Assembly (NCBI GenBank): GCA_958296065.1
Contig: CATQHX010000063.1
Location: 1-64,000, forward strand
Length of the DNA stretch: 64,000 nucleotides
Direction of reading: 5' to 3'
DNA from: Vicinamibacterales bacterium
GTDB taxonomy: Bacteria > Acidobacteriota > Vicinamibacteria > Vicinamibacterales > UBA8438
Below, piece by piece: positions 33,337 to 42,225 of this stretch. Made by a program: the position numbers and the translations under genes. Below the pieces are notes generated by a model, which was given only the letters and a program-made list of their open reading frames with translations, ran no database searches and had not been told where the DNA came from. Numbering within the stretch: position 1 is the stretch's first letter; every line of letters begins with the position of its first letter.

Positions 33337-34416
33337 ATGCAGACATCGCGAACCCCCGCGGCGCTGGCGCTGCCCTTGCTCGGGACCCTCTTGGCGCTAA
33401 CCGGAACCGCCGGATCGGTCGCCGCCCAACCGGACATCGTCCCGCAGAACGACGCCCCGAATCCGTTCGCGACGATTCACGATTGGGCGAAGCTGCCGGA
33501 CGGCCGCGAGTGGGGCTCGACCGGCGGGGTCGACATGGACCGCGACCGGCGCCACGTCTGGGTGGCCGAGCGCTGCGGCGGCAACTCCTGCGCCGGGCTC
33601 GACCTCGACCCGGTCCTGAAGTTCGATCCGGCGGGGAACCTGGTCGCCAGCTTCGGCGCCGGGCTCATGATTCAGCCGCACGGGCTGCACGTCGACCCCG
33701 AGGGGAACGTCTGGGTCACCGACGCGCAGGGACCCGATGGCTCGGATCCGCACCGCGAGGGCAAGGGCCACGTCGCCATGAAGTTCAGCCCGCGGGGCGA
33801 ACTGCTGATGACGCTCGGCTCGCCCGGCGTCGGCGCCGCCGGCCGCGACACCCTCGACCAGCCGTGCGACGTGGTGGTGGCCGAGGACGGCACCATCTAC
33901 GTCGCTGATGGCCACGGCGGGCAGCTTCCCGGAGCCGGTCCCCATACGACCGCGCGCGTCGTCAAGTTCGCGCCCGACGGGCGTTACCTGACCGAATGGG
34001 GAACGCACGGCAGCGGGCCGGGCCAGTTCCGCACGCCGCACGCGATCGACCTCGACTCGCGCGGCCGCGTCGTGGTCGCCGACCGGGGCAATGATCGGTT
34101 GCAGGTGTTCGACCCGGACGGCGCGTTCATCGAGGAGTTCTACCAGTACAGCCGGCCGAGCGGCCTCCACATCGCCGACGACGACACGGTCTACGTCGCC
34201 GACTCGGCCTCGTCGCGCAACGGCCAGCATCCGGGCTGGGAGTACGGCATCCGCATCGGCAACCTGCGGGACGGATCGCTCGACTGGTTCATCGACGGAT
34301 CGAACCCCGAGGGCGTGACCGTCGCCGCCGACGGCACGGTCTACGGCGCCGTGGTCGCTTTCGGAGGCGCGCTCCTGAAGTACGTTCGGCCCGACGCGCC
34401 GTGGCGCGGACGGTAG
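33337..34416 (+). CDS. Exported NHL-repeat beta-propeller (peptidylglycine-lyase-like)
   Basis: 359 aa from MQTSRTPAALALPLLGTLLA, with a signal peptide ending near SVAAQPD. NHL repeats are plain: IQPHGLHVDPEGNVWVTDAQ, LDQPCDVVVAEDGTIYVADG, FRTPHAIDLDSRGRVVVADR with GNDRLQVFDPDG, PSGLHIADDDTVYVADSASS. The arrangement resembles the propeller of peptidyl-alpha-hydroxyglycine alpha-amidating lyase, but bacterial members are mostly of unknown function. A GTG at 33322 is an alternative start. It lies about 95 bp behind the oxidoreductase gene. Confidence 0.82.
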   Translation: MQTSRTPAALALPLLGTLLALTGTAGSVAAQPDIVPQNDAPNPFATIHDWAKLPDGREWGSTGGVDMDRDRRHVWVAERCGGNSCAGLDLDPVLKFDPAGNLVASFGAGLMIQPHGLHVDPEGNVWVTDAQGPDGSDPHREGKGHVAMKFSPRGELLMTLGSPGVGAAGRDTLDQPCDVVVAEDGTIYVADGHGGQLPGAGPHTTARVVKFAPDGRYLTEWGTHGSGPGQFRTPHAIDLDSRGRVVVADRGNDRLQVFDPDGAFIEEFYQYSRPSGLHIADDDTVYVADSASSRNGQHPGWEYGIRIGNLRDGSLDWFIDGSNPEGVTVAADGTVYGAVVAFGGALLKYVRPDAPWRGR

Positions 34417-34754
34417 GCGACGCTCGCCCAAATGCGCATGGCGCCCCCACGCTCCCTTATCCGGCGGTCACCAGAACCGCCCGGAACAAGAATCCCGGCG
34501 GCCGAGGGCGTTCGACAGGAGGATGCCGTGACGGACGGCGACACTCAAACCGGTCGTACGCGGCCGTGCCGCCGGGCGGATGACATCCGAACCCGGATGC
34601 CGCCCGGTTCCGGCGGCGCGCGACGTGCTGGTCTCGGGTAGTCCCGGCCAGGAGCCTGCGCCGTAGAACGCAACGATGTGAGTTCCGAAGCGCAAGATCC
34701 TGGGACCGTGGCGGCTGGGGCCGAACGCGGATCCTTGCGACGGGTTTGGCGGCG
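34417..34754. other. Non-coding, hairpin-rich region
   Basis: No supported gene. A compound hairpin lies around 34575-34611: CCGGGCGG pairs with CCGCCCGG, enclosing ATCCG/CGGAT with a short loop. It could end the preceding propeller transcript, but no T-tract follows, as is usual in such GC-rich genomes. Confidence 0.4.
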
Positions 34755-34946
34755 CTACGAGGCCGTGAACCAGAGGCGGCGCACGAACTGCCGGTAGACG
34801 GACCGCAGGTCCTGGGACCGCCCCGCGTCGGAAGCGCGTCGGAGAGACGCGTAGCGGGGCTGGCGAAGCGGCGCGGCGGGGAGCCGCAGCCGCGGGTGAG
34901 CATTACGGGCGACGGTCGCCCCGTTCGCCTGACGTCGTGTCGGCAT
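34755..34946 (-). CDS. Small Arg-rich protein, 63 aa, unknown
   Basis: The ATG at 34946 is preceded on the minus strand by AGGAGGAA at ideal spacing, one of the strongest ribosome-binding sites in the window, which is the main reason to call it. The product starts MPTRRQANGATVARNAHPRL and ends SVYRQFVRRLWFTAS. It is highly basic, with no domain, Cys or membrane segment that I recognise. The coding DNA contains inverted repeats (GGTCC/GGACC at 34808-34819; CCCCGC/GCGGGG at 34821-34859 enclosing CGCGTC/GACGCG), so the region may be structured RNA instead. Confidence 0.4.
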   Translation of the reverse strand: MPTRRQANGATVARNAHPRLRLPAAPLRQPRYASLRRASDAGRSQDLRSVYRQFVRRLWFTAS

Positions 34947-35217
34947 GGATTCCTCCTCTTGAAGTGCCGTTTCCACGGGCAGGGCTGATCGGTCCCTGTC
35001 CAACTAACCATCTTAACCCGAAGCTACGTGGCTCCAAGTGTCTTCATGCAAATTCTCCGTATATTCAGCGCTTCCCGGAAAGGACTGCGGCCCCCCTGGT
35101 CCGACCGGCCGGCCGGATCTGCGGAGCGTGCGCGGCGTCCGGCGCAGCGACGCGGTCGAGTGGATGCGCCGCGCGGGTCCGGCACCCAGCGGTCCTGGAC
35201 GCTGCTAGAATGCATCC
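34947..35217. other. Intergenic region upstream of the secreted protein gene
   Basis: Relatively AT-rich around 34985-35070 for this genome, so promoters for the divergent genes at 34946 and 35218 probably lie here. I cannot single out a -10/-35 pair with confidence. Confidence 0.35.
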
Positions 35218-35892
35218 ATGGACCGCGGGACGCGCGTGGCGCTCGCGGCGGGGGCGGTGGCCGTCGCATGCCTGGCCGGTCCGGTTCCGGCCGCACAGCA
35301 ACCGCCCCGCGCTGCCCCCGAGACCTACCACTGGGTGCTGCCGGTCGATCAACCTGCCGTCGAGGTGGCCACGCTGCATCCCAACGACTGCTACGTGGTC
35401 CAGGCGGCCGAAGGAGTGGCTTATTTCGGAGAGCCGACCGCCCGGCTGCGCGAACTCCAGAGCCAGTTGCCGATCCCCGTGGCGCACCCGGTCGAGACGC
35501 TCGAGGACCACGCCGAGTGCCGGCTGGGAACCTGCGTGCAGACCGCCCGCATAGCGGCGGCCCTCAAGCGCGAGATGACGGTGGTCAACCGACGCCTCCT
35601 GCGCCGTGTCGACCACCGTCCGACGCCCATCGACCGGTGGTTCGGTGGCGCCTACACGGACGTCGGGTCAGCGGATCGGGAGACGTATCGCAGAGCGCCC
35701 GAGCAGCGCATGCTCTTCCAGCATCTGTTCACGGCGAGCCGGGGCAACTGCTACGAGGCGAAGGCGCCGCGGACGCTGACCATCCACGTACGGGATCAGG
35801 CACGGCGCGCGCACCGCACCGGCGTCTACCACGGCTTCCTGTACATCGAGCATCATCATCCCGAGATTACAGGCAGGGCGGCCGACGACTGA
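35218..35892 (+). CDS. Exported protein of unknown function, 224 aa
   Basis: MDRGTRVALAAGAVAVACLA is followed by a predicted cleavage near VPAAQQP, so it is exported. The mature part has Cys at NDCYVVQ, HAECRLGTC and GNCYEAK, possibly disulfide-linked. The C-terminus carries a His-rich segment (YHGFLYIEHHHPEITG) that might bind metal. I recognise no family. It precedes the MBL-fold gene by 109 bp on the same strand. Confidence 0.6.
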   Translation: MDRGTRVALAAGAVAVACLAGPVPAAQQPPRAAPETYHWVLPVDQPAVEVATLHPNDCYVVQAAEGVAYFGEPTARLRELQSQLPIPVAHPVETLEDHAECRLGTCVQTARIAAALKREMTVVNRRLLRRVDHRPTPIDRWFGGAYTDVGSADRETYRRAPEQRMLFQHLFTASRGNCYEAKAPRTLTIHVRDQARRAHRTGVYHGFLYIEHHHPEITGRAADD

Positions 35893-36001
35893 GGGACAGC
35901 CGCCGGCGGCAGAAACCCGGGAACGCGAACGAACCCGCACGACCAGCACGGACAGAAGCGCACGACGGCACGACAGGAACGAAAGAAGAGGAACGCACGA
36001 C

Positions 36002-37078
36002 ATGTTCAAGACACGACGCAGCGCAGCGCGGGCCGCGGTTCTCGCGGCGACCTTGCTTACCACCGGCCTGCTGGTGGCGGCCCAGGAGACGGATCCGACC
36101 GACGGCGCGGCCGCCTGGCGGTTCGAGGAGATCGGCGACGGCGTCTTCTTCGCGACCGGCACCGGCGCGATGACGACGATGAGCAACTCGCTGGTGATCG
36201 TCAACGACGACCACACGATGCTCGTCGACACCAGCGTCACGCCGGCGGCGGCCCGCAAGCTCATCGCGGAGATCCAGTCGGAGGTGACCGACAAGCCGAT
36301 CGAGTACGTGTTCAACACGCACTTCCACTTCGACCATTCCCACGGGAACCAGCTCTTCGGCGACGACGTGGAGATCATCGGCCACGACTACGTGCGCTCG
36401 CAGCACCTGGCCGACCCCCTGAACCAGCGCACGAACCGTTCGTTTTCGGCCGCCATCCCGGGCCAGATCGAGCGGATCAAGGCGCAGCTCGCCGACGCGA
36501 CCGACACGACCGAGCGGACCCGGCTGGAGACCGCCATCCGCATCAGCGAGGCGCACTTCAACGCCATTCAGGAGACGGTGGTCAAGGCGCCCAACGTCAC
36601 CTACAGCGACACGATGACGCTGGTGAAGGGGGGGCGCGAGGTGCAGCTCCACTTCGTCGGCCGCGGCCACACCGGCGGCGACACGATGGTCTTCCTGCCG
36701 GAGGACCGCATAGTGTTCACCGGCGACTTCTTCGTCGGCAGCCCGGGCGCCAACGGCCTGCCGTACATGGGCGACGGGTTCGTCAACGAGTGGCCGGCGA
36801 GCCTCGACGGCCTGAAGGCGCTCGACTTCGACATCATCGTGCCGGGCCACGGGGCGCCGTTCCGCGACCGCAGCCAGATCGACGACCTGCAGGCCTACCT
36901 GCGGGACTTCTGGGCGCAGACCTCGAAGCTGCGCGCGGAAGGGTTGTCGGCGGAGGAAGCGACCGCCCGCATCGACCTGAGCGCCCACGAGGACGCTTAC
37001 GGGGCGCGGGCCAGGAGCGTCGACCCGCGCGCGGTGGTGCGGATGTACGAGGTGCTCCAGATTCAGCACCCGATGTAG
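36002..37078 (+). CDS. Exported MBL-fold metallo-hydrolase
   Basis: 358 aa with a signal peptide (MFKTRRSAARAAVLAATLLT to LVAAQE). The zinc-binding motif HxHxDH is in NTHFHFDHSHGNQLF, with further ligands in VGRGHTGGDTMVFLPEDRIV, FTGDFFVG and IIVPGHGAPF. This is the subclass often annotated as quinoprotein relay system hydrolase or beta-lactamase-like; substrate unknown. The region after the core (RDRSQIDDLQAYLRDFWAQT) is helical. It ends just before a strong hairpin. Confidence 0.88.
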   Translation: MFKTRRSAARAAVLAATLLTTGLLVAAQETDPTDGAAAWRFEEIGDGVFFATGTGAMTTMSNSLVIVNDDHTMLVDTSVTPAAARKLIAEIQSEVTDKPIEYVFNTHFHFDHSHGNQLFGDDVEIIGHDYVRSQHLADPLNQRTNRSFSAAIPGQIERIKAQLADATDTTERTRLETAIRISEAHFNAIQETVVKAPNVTYSDTMTLVKGGREVQLHFVGRGHTGGDTMVFLPEDRIVFTGDFFVGSPGANGLPYMGDGFVNEWPASLDGLKALDFDIIVPGHGAPFRDRSQIDDLQAYLRDFWAQTSKLRAEGLSAEEATARIDLSAHEDAYGARARSVDPRAVVRMYEVLQIQHPM

Positions 37079-37088
37079 CAGCGGAACC

Positions 37089-37132
37089 GGGGGGGCGGCT
37101 GGAGACCCTTCGCGGTCTCCAGCCGCCCCCCC
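37089..37132. terminator. Perfect 19-bp GC hairpin, probable terminator
   Basis: Seven G followed by CGGCTGGAGACC pairs perfectly with GGTCTCCAGCCG and seven C, around the 6-nt loop CTTCGC. It begins 10 bp after the MBL-fold gene stop. There is no T-tract, but the stem is exceptionally stable. Confidence 0.7.
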
Positions 37133-37231
37133 CGACGCCACGGCCGCCGGACCGTCGCGCCGGGGCACTCCGGCGCGACGCAGGTGCGGTCGATGCGGGT
37201 CACGGCACAACCTCGACCCGGGAGGATTGAC

Positions 37232-39289
37232 ATGCGAAGTCGGCGAATGCCGGTAATCGTCGCGGCGGCGACCGTAACGCTCGCCGCCGCGGGCAGTCCG
37301 CTCCTGGCGCAGGAGGAAGCCCGACCGCGGGTGCTCTCCGCGCGAGACACCCTGCGCATCAACCAGGTCGGCTCTCCCAAGCTGTCGCCCGACGGCGAGT
37401 GGGTCGCCTACACGCTCCGCACGCGGGACATGGACGCTGACGACCTGGCGGCGGTCACGCACCTGTGGCGCGTCCGCGCCGACGGGACCGGCAACCGGCA
37501 GCTCACGCGCGGCGCGAAGAACGCCACCGCGCCGGCCTGGTCGCCCGACGGAACGATCATCGCGTTCCTGGCGGCCCGCGGCGAGGAGGCGGACGCGAAG
37601 ACGCAGGTGCACTTCCTGTATGCCGACGGCGGCGAGGCGTGGCAGGTCACCGGGCACGACGAGTCGGTGCGATCGTTCTCGTTCGCACCCGACGGCTCCG
37701 GTCTGCTCTTCACGGCGCGAGATCCGCTTCCCGAGGAGGAAGAGAAACGCAGGCGAGAGGAAGGCGACGCGGAGGTGGTCGACGGTCTGTTCCGGATGAC
37801 CCACCTCTGGTTGCACGACCTCGAGACATCCGAGACGCGGCGGCTGACCGAAGGCGATTTCTCGGTGGCCAACCCCGACTGGTCGCCCGACTCCCGGCAG
37901 GTCGCCTTCGAGACGCGTCCGAATCCGACCGCCAACGACCGCTGGCGGAGCGACGTCTGGGTCGTCGACGTGGAGTCCGGCGAGCGGCGTCTCCTCCACG
38001 AAAACGGCGGCAGCGACACGTCGCCGCGCTGGTCGCCCGACGGCCGCACGATCGCGTTCGCCTCGAACGCTACGGCGTCGAGCAACACGCTGCACGACAA
38101 GCTGTATCTGGCTCCGGCCGGCGGCGGCGAGCCGCGCGTGATGCTGGAGGACGTCGATCGGGACTTCTCCGTTCCCATCTGGTCCGCGAACGGGCGGTAC
38201 GTCTTCTGGCCGACCGGCGAGGGCACCTCTACCGGCCTGTTCCGGGTCAGCATCGAGTCGGGGGCGACCATCACCGCGTCGGCCCCGGGTGGACGCAACA
38301 GCGCCTGGTCGCTTTCCGAGGACGGGACCCGGTGGGTATGGGTGCACACCAGCCCCGGCTGGCCCGGCGAGATCTACACCGCGACCGACGACGGCGCCCC
38401 GGTCCGACTGACCGACGCGAACGCCTGGCTGCGGGACGAGGGTGTTCGACTCGGCACCGTGGAGACCGTCCGCTGGACCAACAGCGACGGCGACCCGGTC
38501 GAGGGTGTGCTGACCAGGCCAGTCGGCTACGAGGAAGGCGTCGCCTATCCCTTCATCGTCAACCCGCACGGCGGCCCGACCGGCGCGTCGCTGGCCTCCT
38601 TCAACGCGACGACCCAGTTCTTCGCCGGGAACGGCTACGTCGTCCTGCAGCCGAACTTCCGGGGCAGCACGAACTACGGCCAGGCCTTCGTCAGCGCCAA
38701 CATCGACAACTGGGGCATCACCGACTACGACGACGTCATGACCGGCGTGGACCACGCCGTCGAGATGGGCTGGGCCGATCCCGATCGCCTGATCTGCTAC
38801 GGCTGGAGCTACGGCGGGTACCTGTCGGCCTGGATCGTCACCCAAACGGATCGCTTCAAGGCGGTCTCGCCGGGCGCCGGCCTGACGAACCTCTACAGCA
38901 TGTACAGCACGAACGACATCCAGGACTATCTGGCGGCGTTCTTCGGCGGCACGCCCTGGACCGCCACCGACAATTACCGCGAGCACTCCCCCATGACCTA
39001 CGTGGCCGACGTCGAGAGTCCGGTGCTGCTGATGCACGGGGGCAGCGACACGCGGGTGCCGCCGGAGCAGTCGGTCGAGTTCTACCGGGCGCTGCGGGAT
39101 CTCGGCAAGGACGTCACCTTCGTCCGCTTCCCGCGCGAGGGGCACGGCATCGTCGAGCCGCTCCACCAGATGGACCGGCTGCGGCGCTACGCCGCGTTCT
39201 TCGGCGAGCACGTGGACAATCCGCCGATCAGCGAGGATCAGGTACACGAGGCGGAGCCGGCCGAGACCGACGACGACGAGGAACAGTGA
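37232..39289 (+). CDS. Exported S9-family peptidase (prolyl oligopeptidase type)
   Basis: 685 aa. The ATG at 37232 follows GGGAGGATTGAC. Signal peptide MRSRRMPVIVAAATVTLAAA to PLLAQEE. The N-terminal part is a TolB/DPP4-like beta-propeller (SPKLSPDGEWVAYTLRTRDM, APAWSPDGTIIAFLAARGEE, PRWSPDGRTIAFASNATASS). The C-terminal alpha/beta hydrolase domain has the nucleophile Ser in CYGWSYGGYLSAW, Asp in MHGGSDTRVPPEQS and His in PREGHGIVEPLH. It removes dipeptides or acyl amino acids from peptides in the periplasm. The tail is acidic (ETDDDEEQ). Confidence 0.92.
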   Translation: MRSRRMPVIVAAATVTLAAAGSPLLAQEEARPRVLSARDTLRINQVGSPKLSPDGEWVAYTLRTRDMDADDLAAVTHLWRVRADGTGNRQLTRGAKNATAPAWSPDGTIIAFLAARGEEADAKTQVHFLYADGGEAWQVTGHDESVRSFSFAPDGSGLLFTARDPLPEEEEKRRREEGDAEVVDGLFRMTHLWLHDLETSETRRLTEGDFSVANPDWSPDSRQVAFETRPNPTANDRWRSDVWVVDVESGERRLLHENGGSDTSPRWSPDGRTIAFASNATASSNTLHDKLYLAPAGGGEPRVMLEDVDRDFSVPIWSANGRYVFWPTGEGTSTGLFRVSIESGATITASAPGGRNSAWSLSEDGTRWVWVHTSPGWPGEIYTATDDGAPVRLTDANAWLRDEGVRLGTVETVRWTNSDGDPVEGVLTRPVGYEEGVAYPFIVNPHGGPTGASLASFNATTQFFAGNGYVVLQPNFRGSTNYGQAFVSANIDNWGITDYDDVMTGVDHAVEMGWADPDRLICYGWSYGGYLSAWIVTQTDRFKAVSPGAGLTNLYSMYSTNDIQDYLAAFFGGTPWTATDNYREHSPMTYVADVESPVLLMHGGSDTRVPPEQSVEFYRALRDLGKDVTFVRFPREGHGIVEPLHQMDRLRRYAAFFGEHVDNPPISEDQVHEAEPAETDDDEEQ

Positions 39290-39413
39290 CCCGCAAGGCG
39301 CAGCCGGCCGCTACCGCCAACGACGGCAACGGAGCCGCGAACTCGCCGCTCCGGTCGATGACCAATGCCGGCCCAGCCGGCCGATACCTCCAACAGCAAG
39401 GAACAGCAACCCC

Positions 39414-40466
39414 ATGCAGCACTGGATGAATGCTCGGCATACGCCCGGACACGCACCGGATCGCAGCGAGTCGCGAACGAGAATCACCACGACGACAAAC
39501 CGCGTCGTCGGCGGTCTGGCCGTCGCCGCCCTCGCGTGGCTCGCCGGCGGTGCGCTCCTGACGGACGGCGTGCGGGCCCAGACCGACCAGCCCGGCATCT
39601 ACCTCGATCTCGACGAGATCCGGGCCATCGCCAACCAGGTGCGGGCCGGGCGCAGCCTGCAGCCCGCCTCGTGGCCCAACGGCGCTCGCGTCGCGGTGAT
39701 GATCTCGTTCGACGTCGACAACGACACCATTCTCATCGGGCGCAACGCCAACCCGTCCATCGGCGCGATGTCGCAGGGCGAGTACGGCGCGCGGGTCGGT
39801 CTGCAGCGGGTGGTCGACCTGATGGATCGGCACGAGATCCCCGCCTCGTTCTTCATCCCGGCGGTCAGCCTGGTGCTGCGGCCGGAGATGGTCGGCGTCA
39901 TCCAGGCCTCCGGGCGTCACGAGTTCGCGGTGCACGGCTGGATCCACGAGCTGAACAGCGCCCTCGACGCCGAGACCGAACGGGACCTGGTCATCCGCGC
40001 GACCGACTACCTCGAGCAGGTGACCGGCAGCCGGCCGGTGGGCTACCGCGCCCCGTCCTGGAACTTCAGCCCCAACACGCTCGACATCATCCGCGGCCTC
40101 GGCTTTCTCTACGACAGCTCGCTGATGGCCGACGACCGCCCCTACGAGCTCATGCAGAACGGGGAGCCCACCGGCATGGTCGAGCTCCCTGTCGAGTGGA
40201 TCCTCGACGATGCGCCGCTGATGAACCCGCGCGGCAACAGCTACACGCCGCCGCGCGAGCTGCTGCAGGTCTACATCGACGAGTTCGACAAGGCGTACGA
40301 GGAAGGCACGATGTTCCTGCTGACGACGCACCCGCACATCATCGGCCACCGCTCGCGCATGGTGATCCTCGAGGAGCTGGTCGACCACATCAAGGCGAAG
40401 GGCGACGTCTGGTTCGCCACGCACGAGCAGGTGGCGCGCTACGTGAAGGAGCAGGCGGGACTGTGA
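39414..40466 (+). CDS. Polysaccharide deacetylase family protein (NodB fold), exported
   Basis: 350 aa with an N-terminal signal anchor or signal peptide (residues 30-55, GGLAVAALAWLAGGALLTDG, then VRAQTD). NodB motifs: VMISFDVDNDTILIG (catalytic Asp pair), EFAVHGWIHELN (His ligands), GYRAPSWNFSPNTLDII (motif 3), and TTHPHIIGHRSRM near the C-terminus. Members act on N-acetyl groups or on cyclic amides and imides; the 3-residue spacing and DVDND variant fit the wider family rather than chitin deacetylase. A 4-bp overlap couples it to the cupin gene. Confidence 0.88.
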   Translation: MQHWMNARHTPGHAPDRSESRTRITTTTNRVVGGLAVAALAWLAGGALLTDGVRAQTDQPGIYLDLDEIRAIANQVRAGRSLQPASWPNGARVAVMISFDVDNDTILIGRNANPSIGAMSQGEYGARVGLQRVVDLMDRHEIPASFFIPAVSLVLRPEMVGVIQASGRHEFAVHGWIHELNSALDAETERDLVIRATDYLEQVTGSRPVGYRAPSWNFSPNTLDIIRGLGFLYDSSLMADDRPYELMQNGEPTGMVELPVEWILDDAPLMNPRGNSYTPPRELLQVYIDEFDKAYEEGTMFLLTTHPHIIGHRSRMVILEELVDHIKAKGDVWFATHEQVARYVKEQAGL

Positions 40467-40771
40467 GCGTCGAGCCCTGGGATACCGCCACGGAGGGGCC
40501 GCTCTCCGAGGACGCGCTGCGCCGCAAGCTCGAGGCGCGCGGCTACGCCGTATTGCGCTACGCCTATCCGCCGGGCACGCGCTTCCCGCCGCACACCCAC
40601 GGCATCGACAAGATCGACGCGGTCGTCTCCGGCCGGTTCCGGATGACGATGGGCGACATCGACGCCGTGCTCGAGGCGGGCGACTGCCTCGCCGTGCCCC
40701 GCGGCGCGGTTCACAGCGCGGAGGTCGTCGGCGACGAGCCGGTGGTCAGCCTGGACGCGACGCGGGGATAG
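40463..40771 (+). CDS. Small cupin-domain protein, 102 aa
   Basis: The GTG at 40463 lies within the stop of the deacetylase gene (GTGA overlap), so the two are translationally coupled. Cupin motif 1 is visible in PPGTRFPPHTHGIDKIDAVV followed by SGRFRM, with metal-ligand His residues, and motif 2 in AGDCLAVPRGAVHSAEVVG. Single-domain cupins of this size bind a metal and may act as a sensor, isomerase or small oxygenase. Its partnership with the deacetylase is inferred from the overlap. Confidence 0.8.
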   Translation: MSVEPWDTATEGPLSEDALRRKLEARGYAVLRYAYPPGTRFPPHTHGIDKIDAVVSGRFRMTMGDIDAVLEAGDCLAVPRGAVHSAEVVGDEPVVSLDATRG

Positions 40772-40841
40772 CGGGATTCGCGCGGCCTGGATCGGCGACT
40801 CGGCCAGCCATCCACGTCCCGGTTCATGATTCGATCCATGA

Positions 40842-41770
40842 ATGAAGTCTGCCCACCAACGGCCTGAGCGAGCTGGCCGACAAGGGGTTCTGGACCGAGC
40901 TCCGCGAGCATGGCAGGCGGCACCGATTTCCGCGCCGCCGCCTTCCGGCACTTCTCGGAGCGCGGGGGCTATCCGGTGTCCACAAGCGGAAGGACGTCGA
41001 CTGGACGGAGCTCGCGAACCTTCTTCAGGAAACCGTGATAAGGAGGGTCATCCGGCACGATCTCCTGAACGGCGGCGGCCGACGACGAGACTCCGCGTTG
41101 CTGGAAGCGCTCCTCCAACTCGCCTGCCGCTACGCCGGGCTCGCTCCGGCCATATCCGAGCTGGCCGAGCAGGTCGGCCTCTCCCTGCATGCAGCGATTG
41201 ACGGCCGGCGGCTGACGCGCTATCTCAGCTTGTTGGCAGACACCCTCCTCGTCAGGCTCATCCCGCCGCTCGACGTGCGTCTGAGTTTTCCACCCGGCAG
41301 GGCCGGACCCGCGCATGGACGAAACCTGCGTGAGTTTCCCAGTAGAAGGAACCGCGGCGGCCCCAAACTGTGCCTGGCCGACCACGCGCTACGCGCCTGC
41401 TGGCTCCAGGAACGGATCCCGCTGTCACCGGATGCGCTCGCGCAGCGCCCCGAGTTGACGACACAGGCCGGGCATCTCGCCGAGAGCGTCTTCGGCTCGG
41501 CCGCGTCCACGGTTGCGGGCCTCGACGTCGCGCACTGGCCCGCGCGGGGAACAGACCGGGAAGTAGACTTCGTCCTGACCGTCGGCGTCCGGCGGATACC
41601 TATCGAGATCAGGTAACCAGCGGCGGATCGATCAGCACCGCGACACCGCAGGCCTTCGTTCGTTCCTCGCGAAGACCGTGAACAATGCCTCTTTCGGCGT
41701 CCTGATCACGCAGGATGCGACCGGCGTGGCCGATGATCGGCGGATCGTCAGCCTCCCGCTTGATCTACAT
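40842..41770 (+). pseudogene. AAA ATPase with DUF4143 domain, truncated and frameshifted
   Basis: Only the C-terminal half of a DUF4143-type ATPase remains. Pieces in different frames join into a familiar text: AFRHFSERGGYP, then in a new frame KRKDVDWTELANLLQETVIR and RVIRHDLLN, LSLLADTLLVRLIPPLDVRL, PKLCLADHALRACWLQERIP, DREVDFVLTVGVRRIPIEIR. A one-base insertion creates TAA near 41614, and the family text resumes with TVNNASFGVLITQDATGV. There is also a frame change near 40980. The Walker motifs are gone, so it is non-functional. Confidence 0.8.
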
Positions 41771-42214
41771 GGACGAGTCCAACCAGATTCCCGCCAGATG
41801 CTCGAAGTCAGTGTCCGTCGAGAGCAGCGTGGCATCGCTCGCGTGCGTGGTCGCCGCTAACCACATGTCATTCTGCTTCATCGAGACGGCAGGTTTCGGG
41901 GGCAGGACGCTTCGGGGCGACGCCACGGGCTTGCCGTGCGTCCACGCGTCGATCCGAGCGTACGCATCCAAAATGGCGGGCTGATTAATGCCCAGCGTGG
42001 GAATCATCTCAAGGACATCGTCAAGACTCCTTCGCCTTTCCTTGCCCCAACCGAACTTCTCTGCGAGCGCAAGGATCTCTCCTCGGCAAATCACGGAGGT
42101 AAAGACCATCGTTTCGCTATCGCCGAGGCGGTAATCTGCGCGAATCTTGATCGCCCAGGGCGCTTCCCGGACGAACCCAAGAAGCATGTTCGTATCTAGG
42201 ATGAAACGTGACAT
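41765..42214 (-). CDS. PIN-domain protein (VapC-like ribonuclease)
   Basis: 149 aa from MSRFILDTNMLLGFVREAPW (ATG 42214; a TTG at 42229 would add five residues). Acidic PIN residues are present: Asp in LDTNMLLG, Glu in ICRGEILALAEKFG, Asp in QNDMWLAATTHASDATLLST and DTDFEHLAG. VapC toxins cleave tRNA or rRNA and are neutralised by an antitoxin usually encoded just upstream. Here the upstream gene is a frameshifted longer protein, not a typical short antitoxin, and it ends within a few bases of this start. Confidence 0.82.
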   Translation of the reverse strand: MSRFILDTNMLLGFVREAPWAIKIRADYRLGDSETMVFTSVICRGEILALAEKFGWGKERRRSLDDVLEMIPTLGINQPAILDAYARIDAWTHGKPVASPRSVLPPKPAVSMKQNDMWLAATTHASDATLLSTDTDFEHLAGIWLDSSM

Positions 42215-42225
42215 GACCTGACCGT

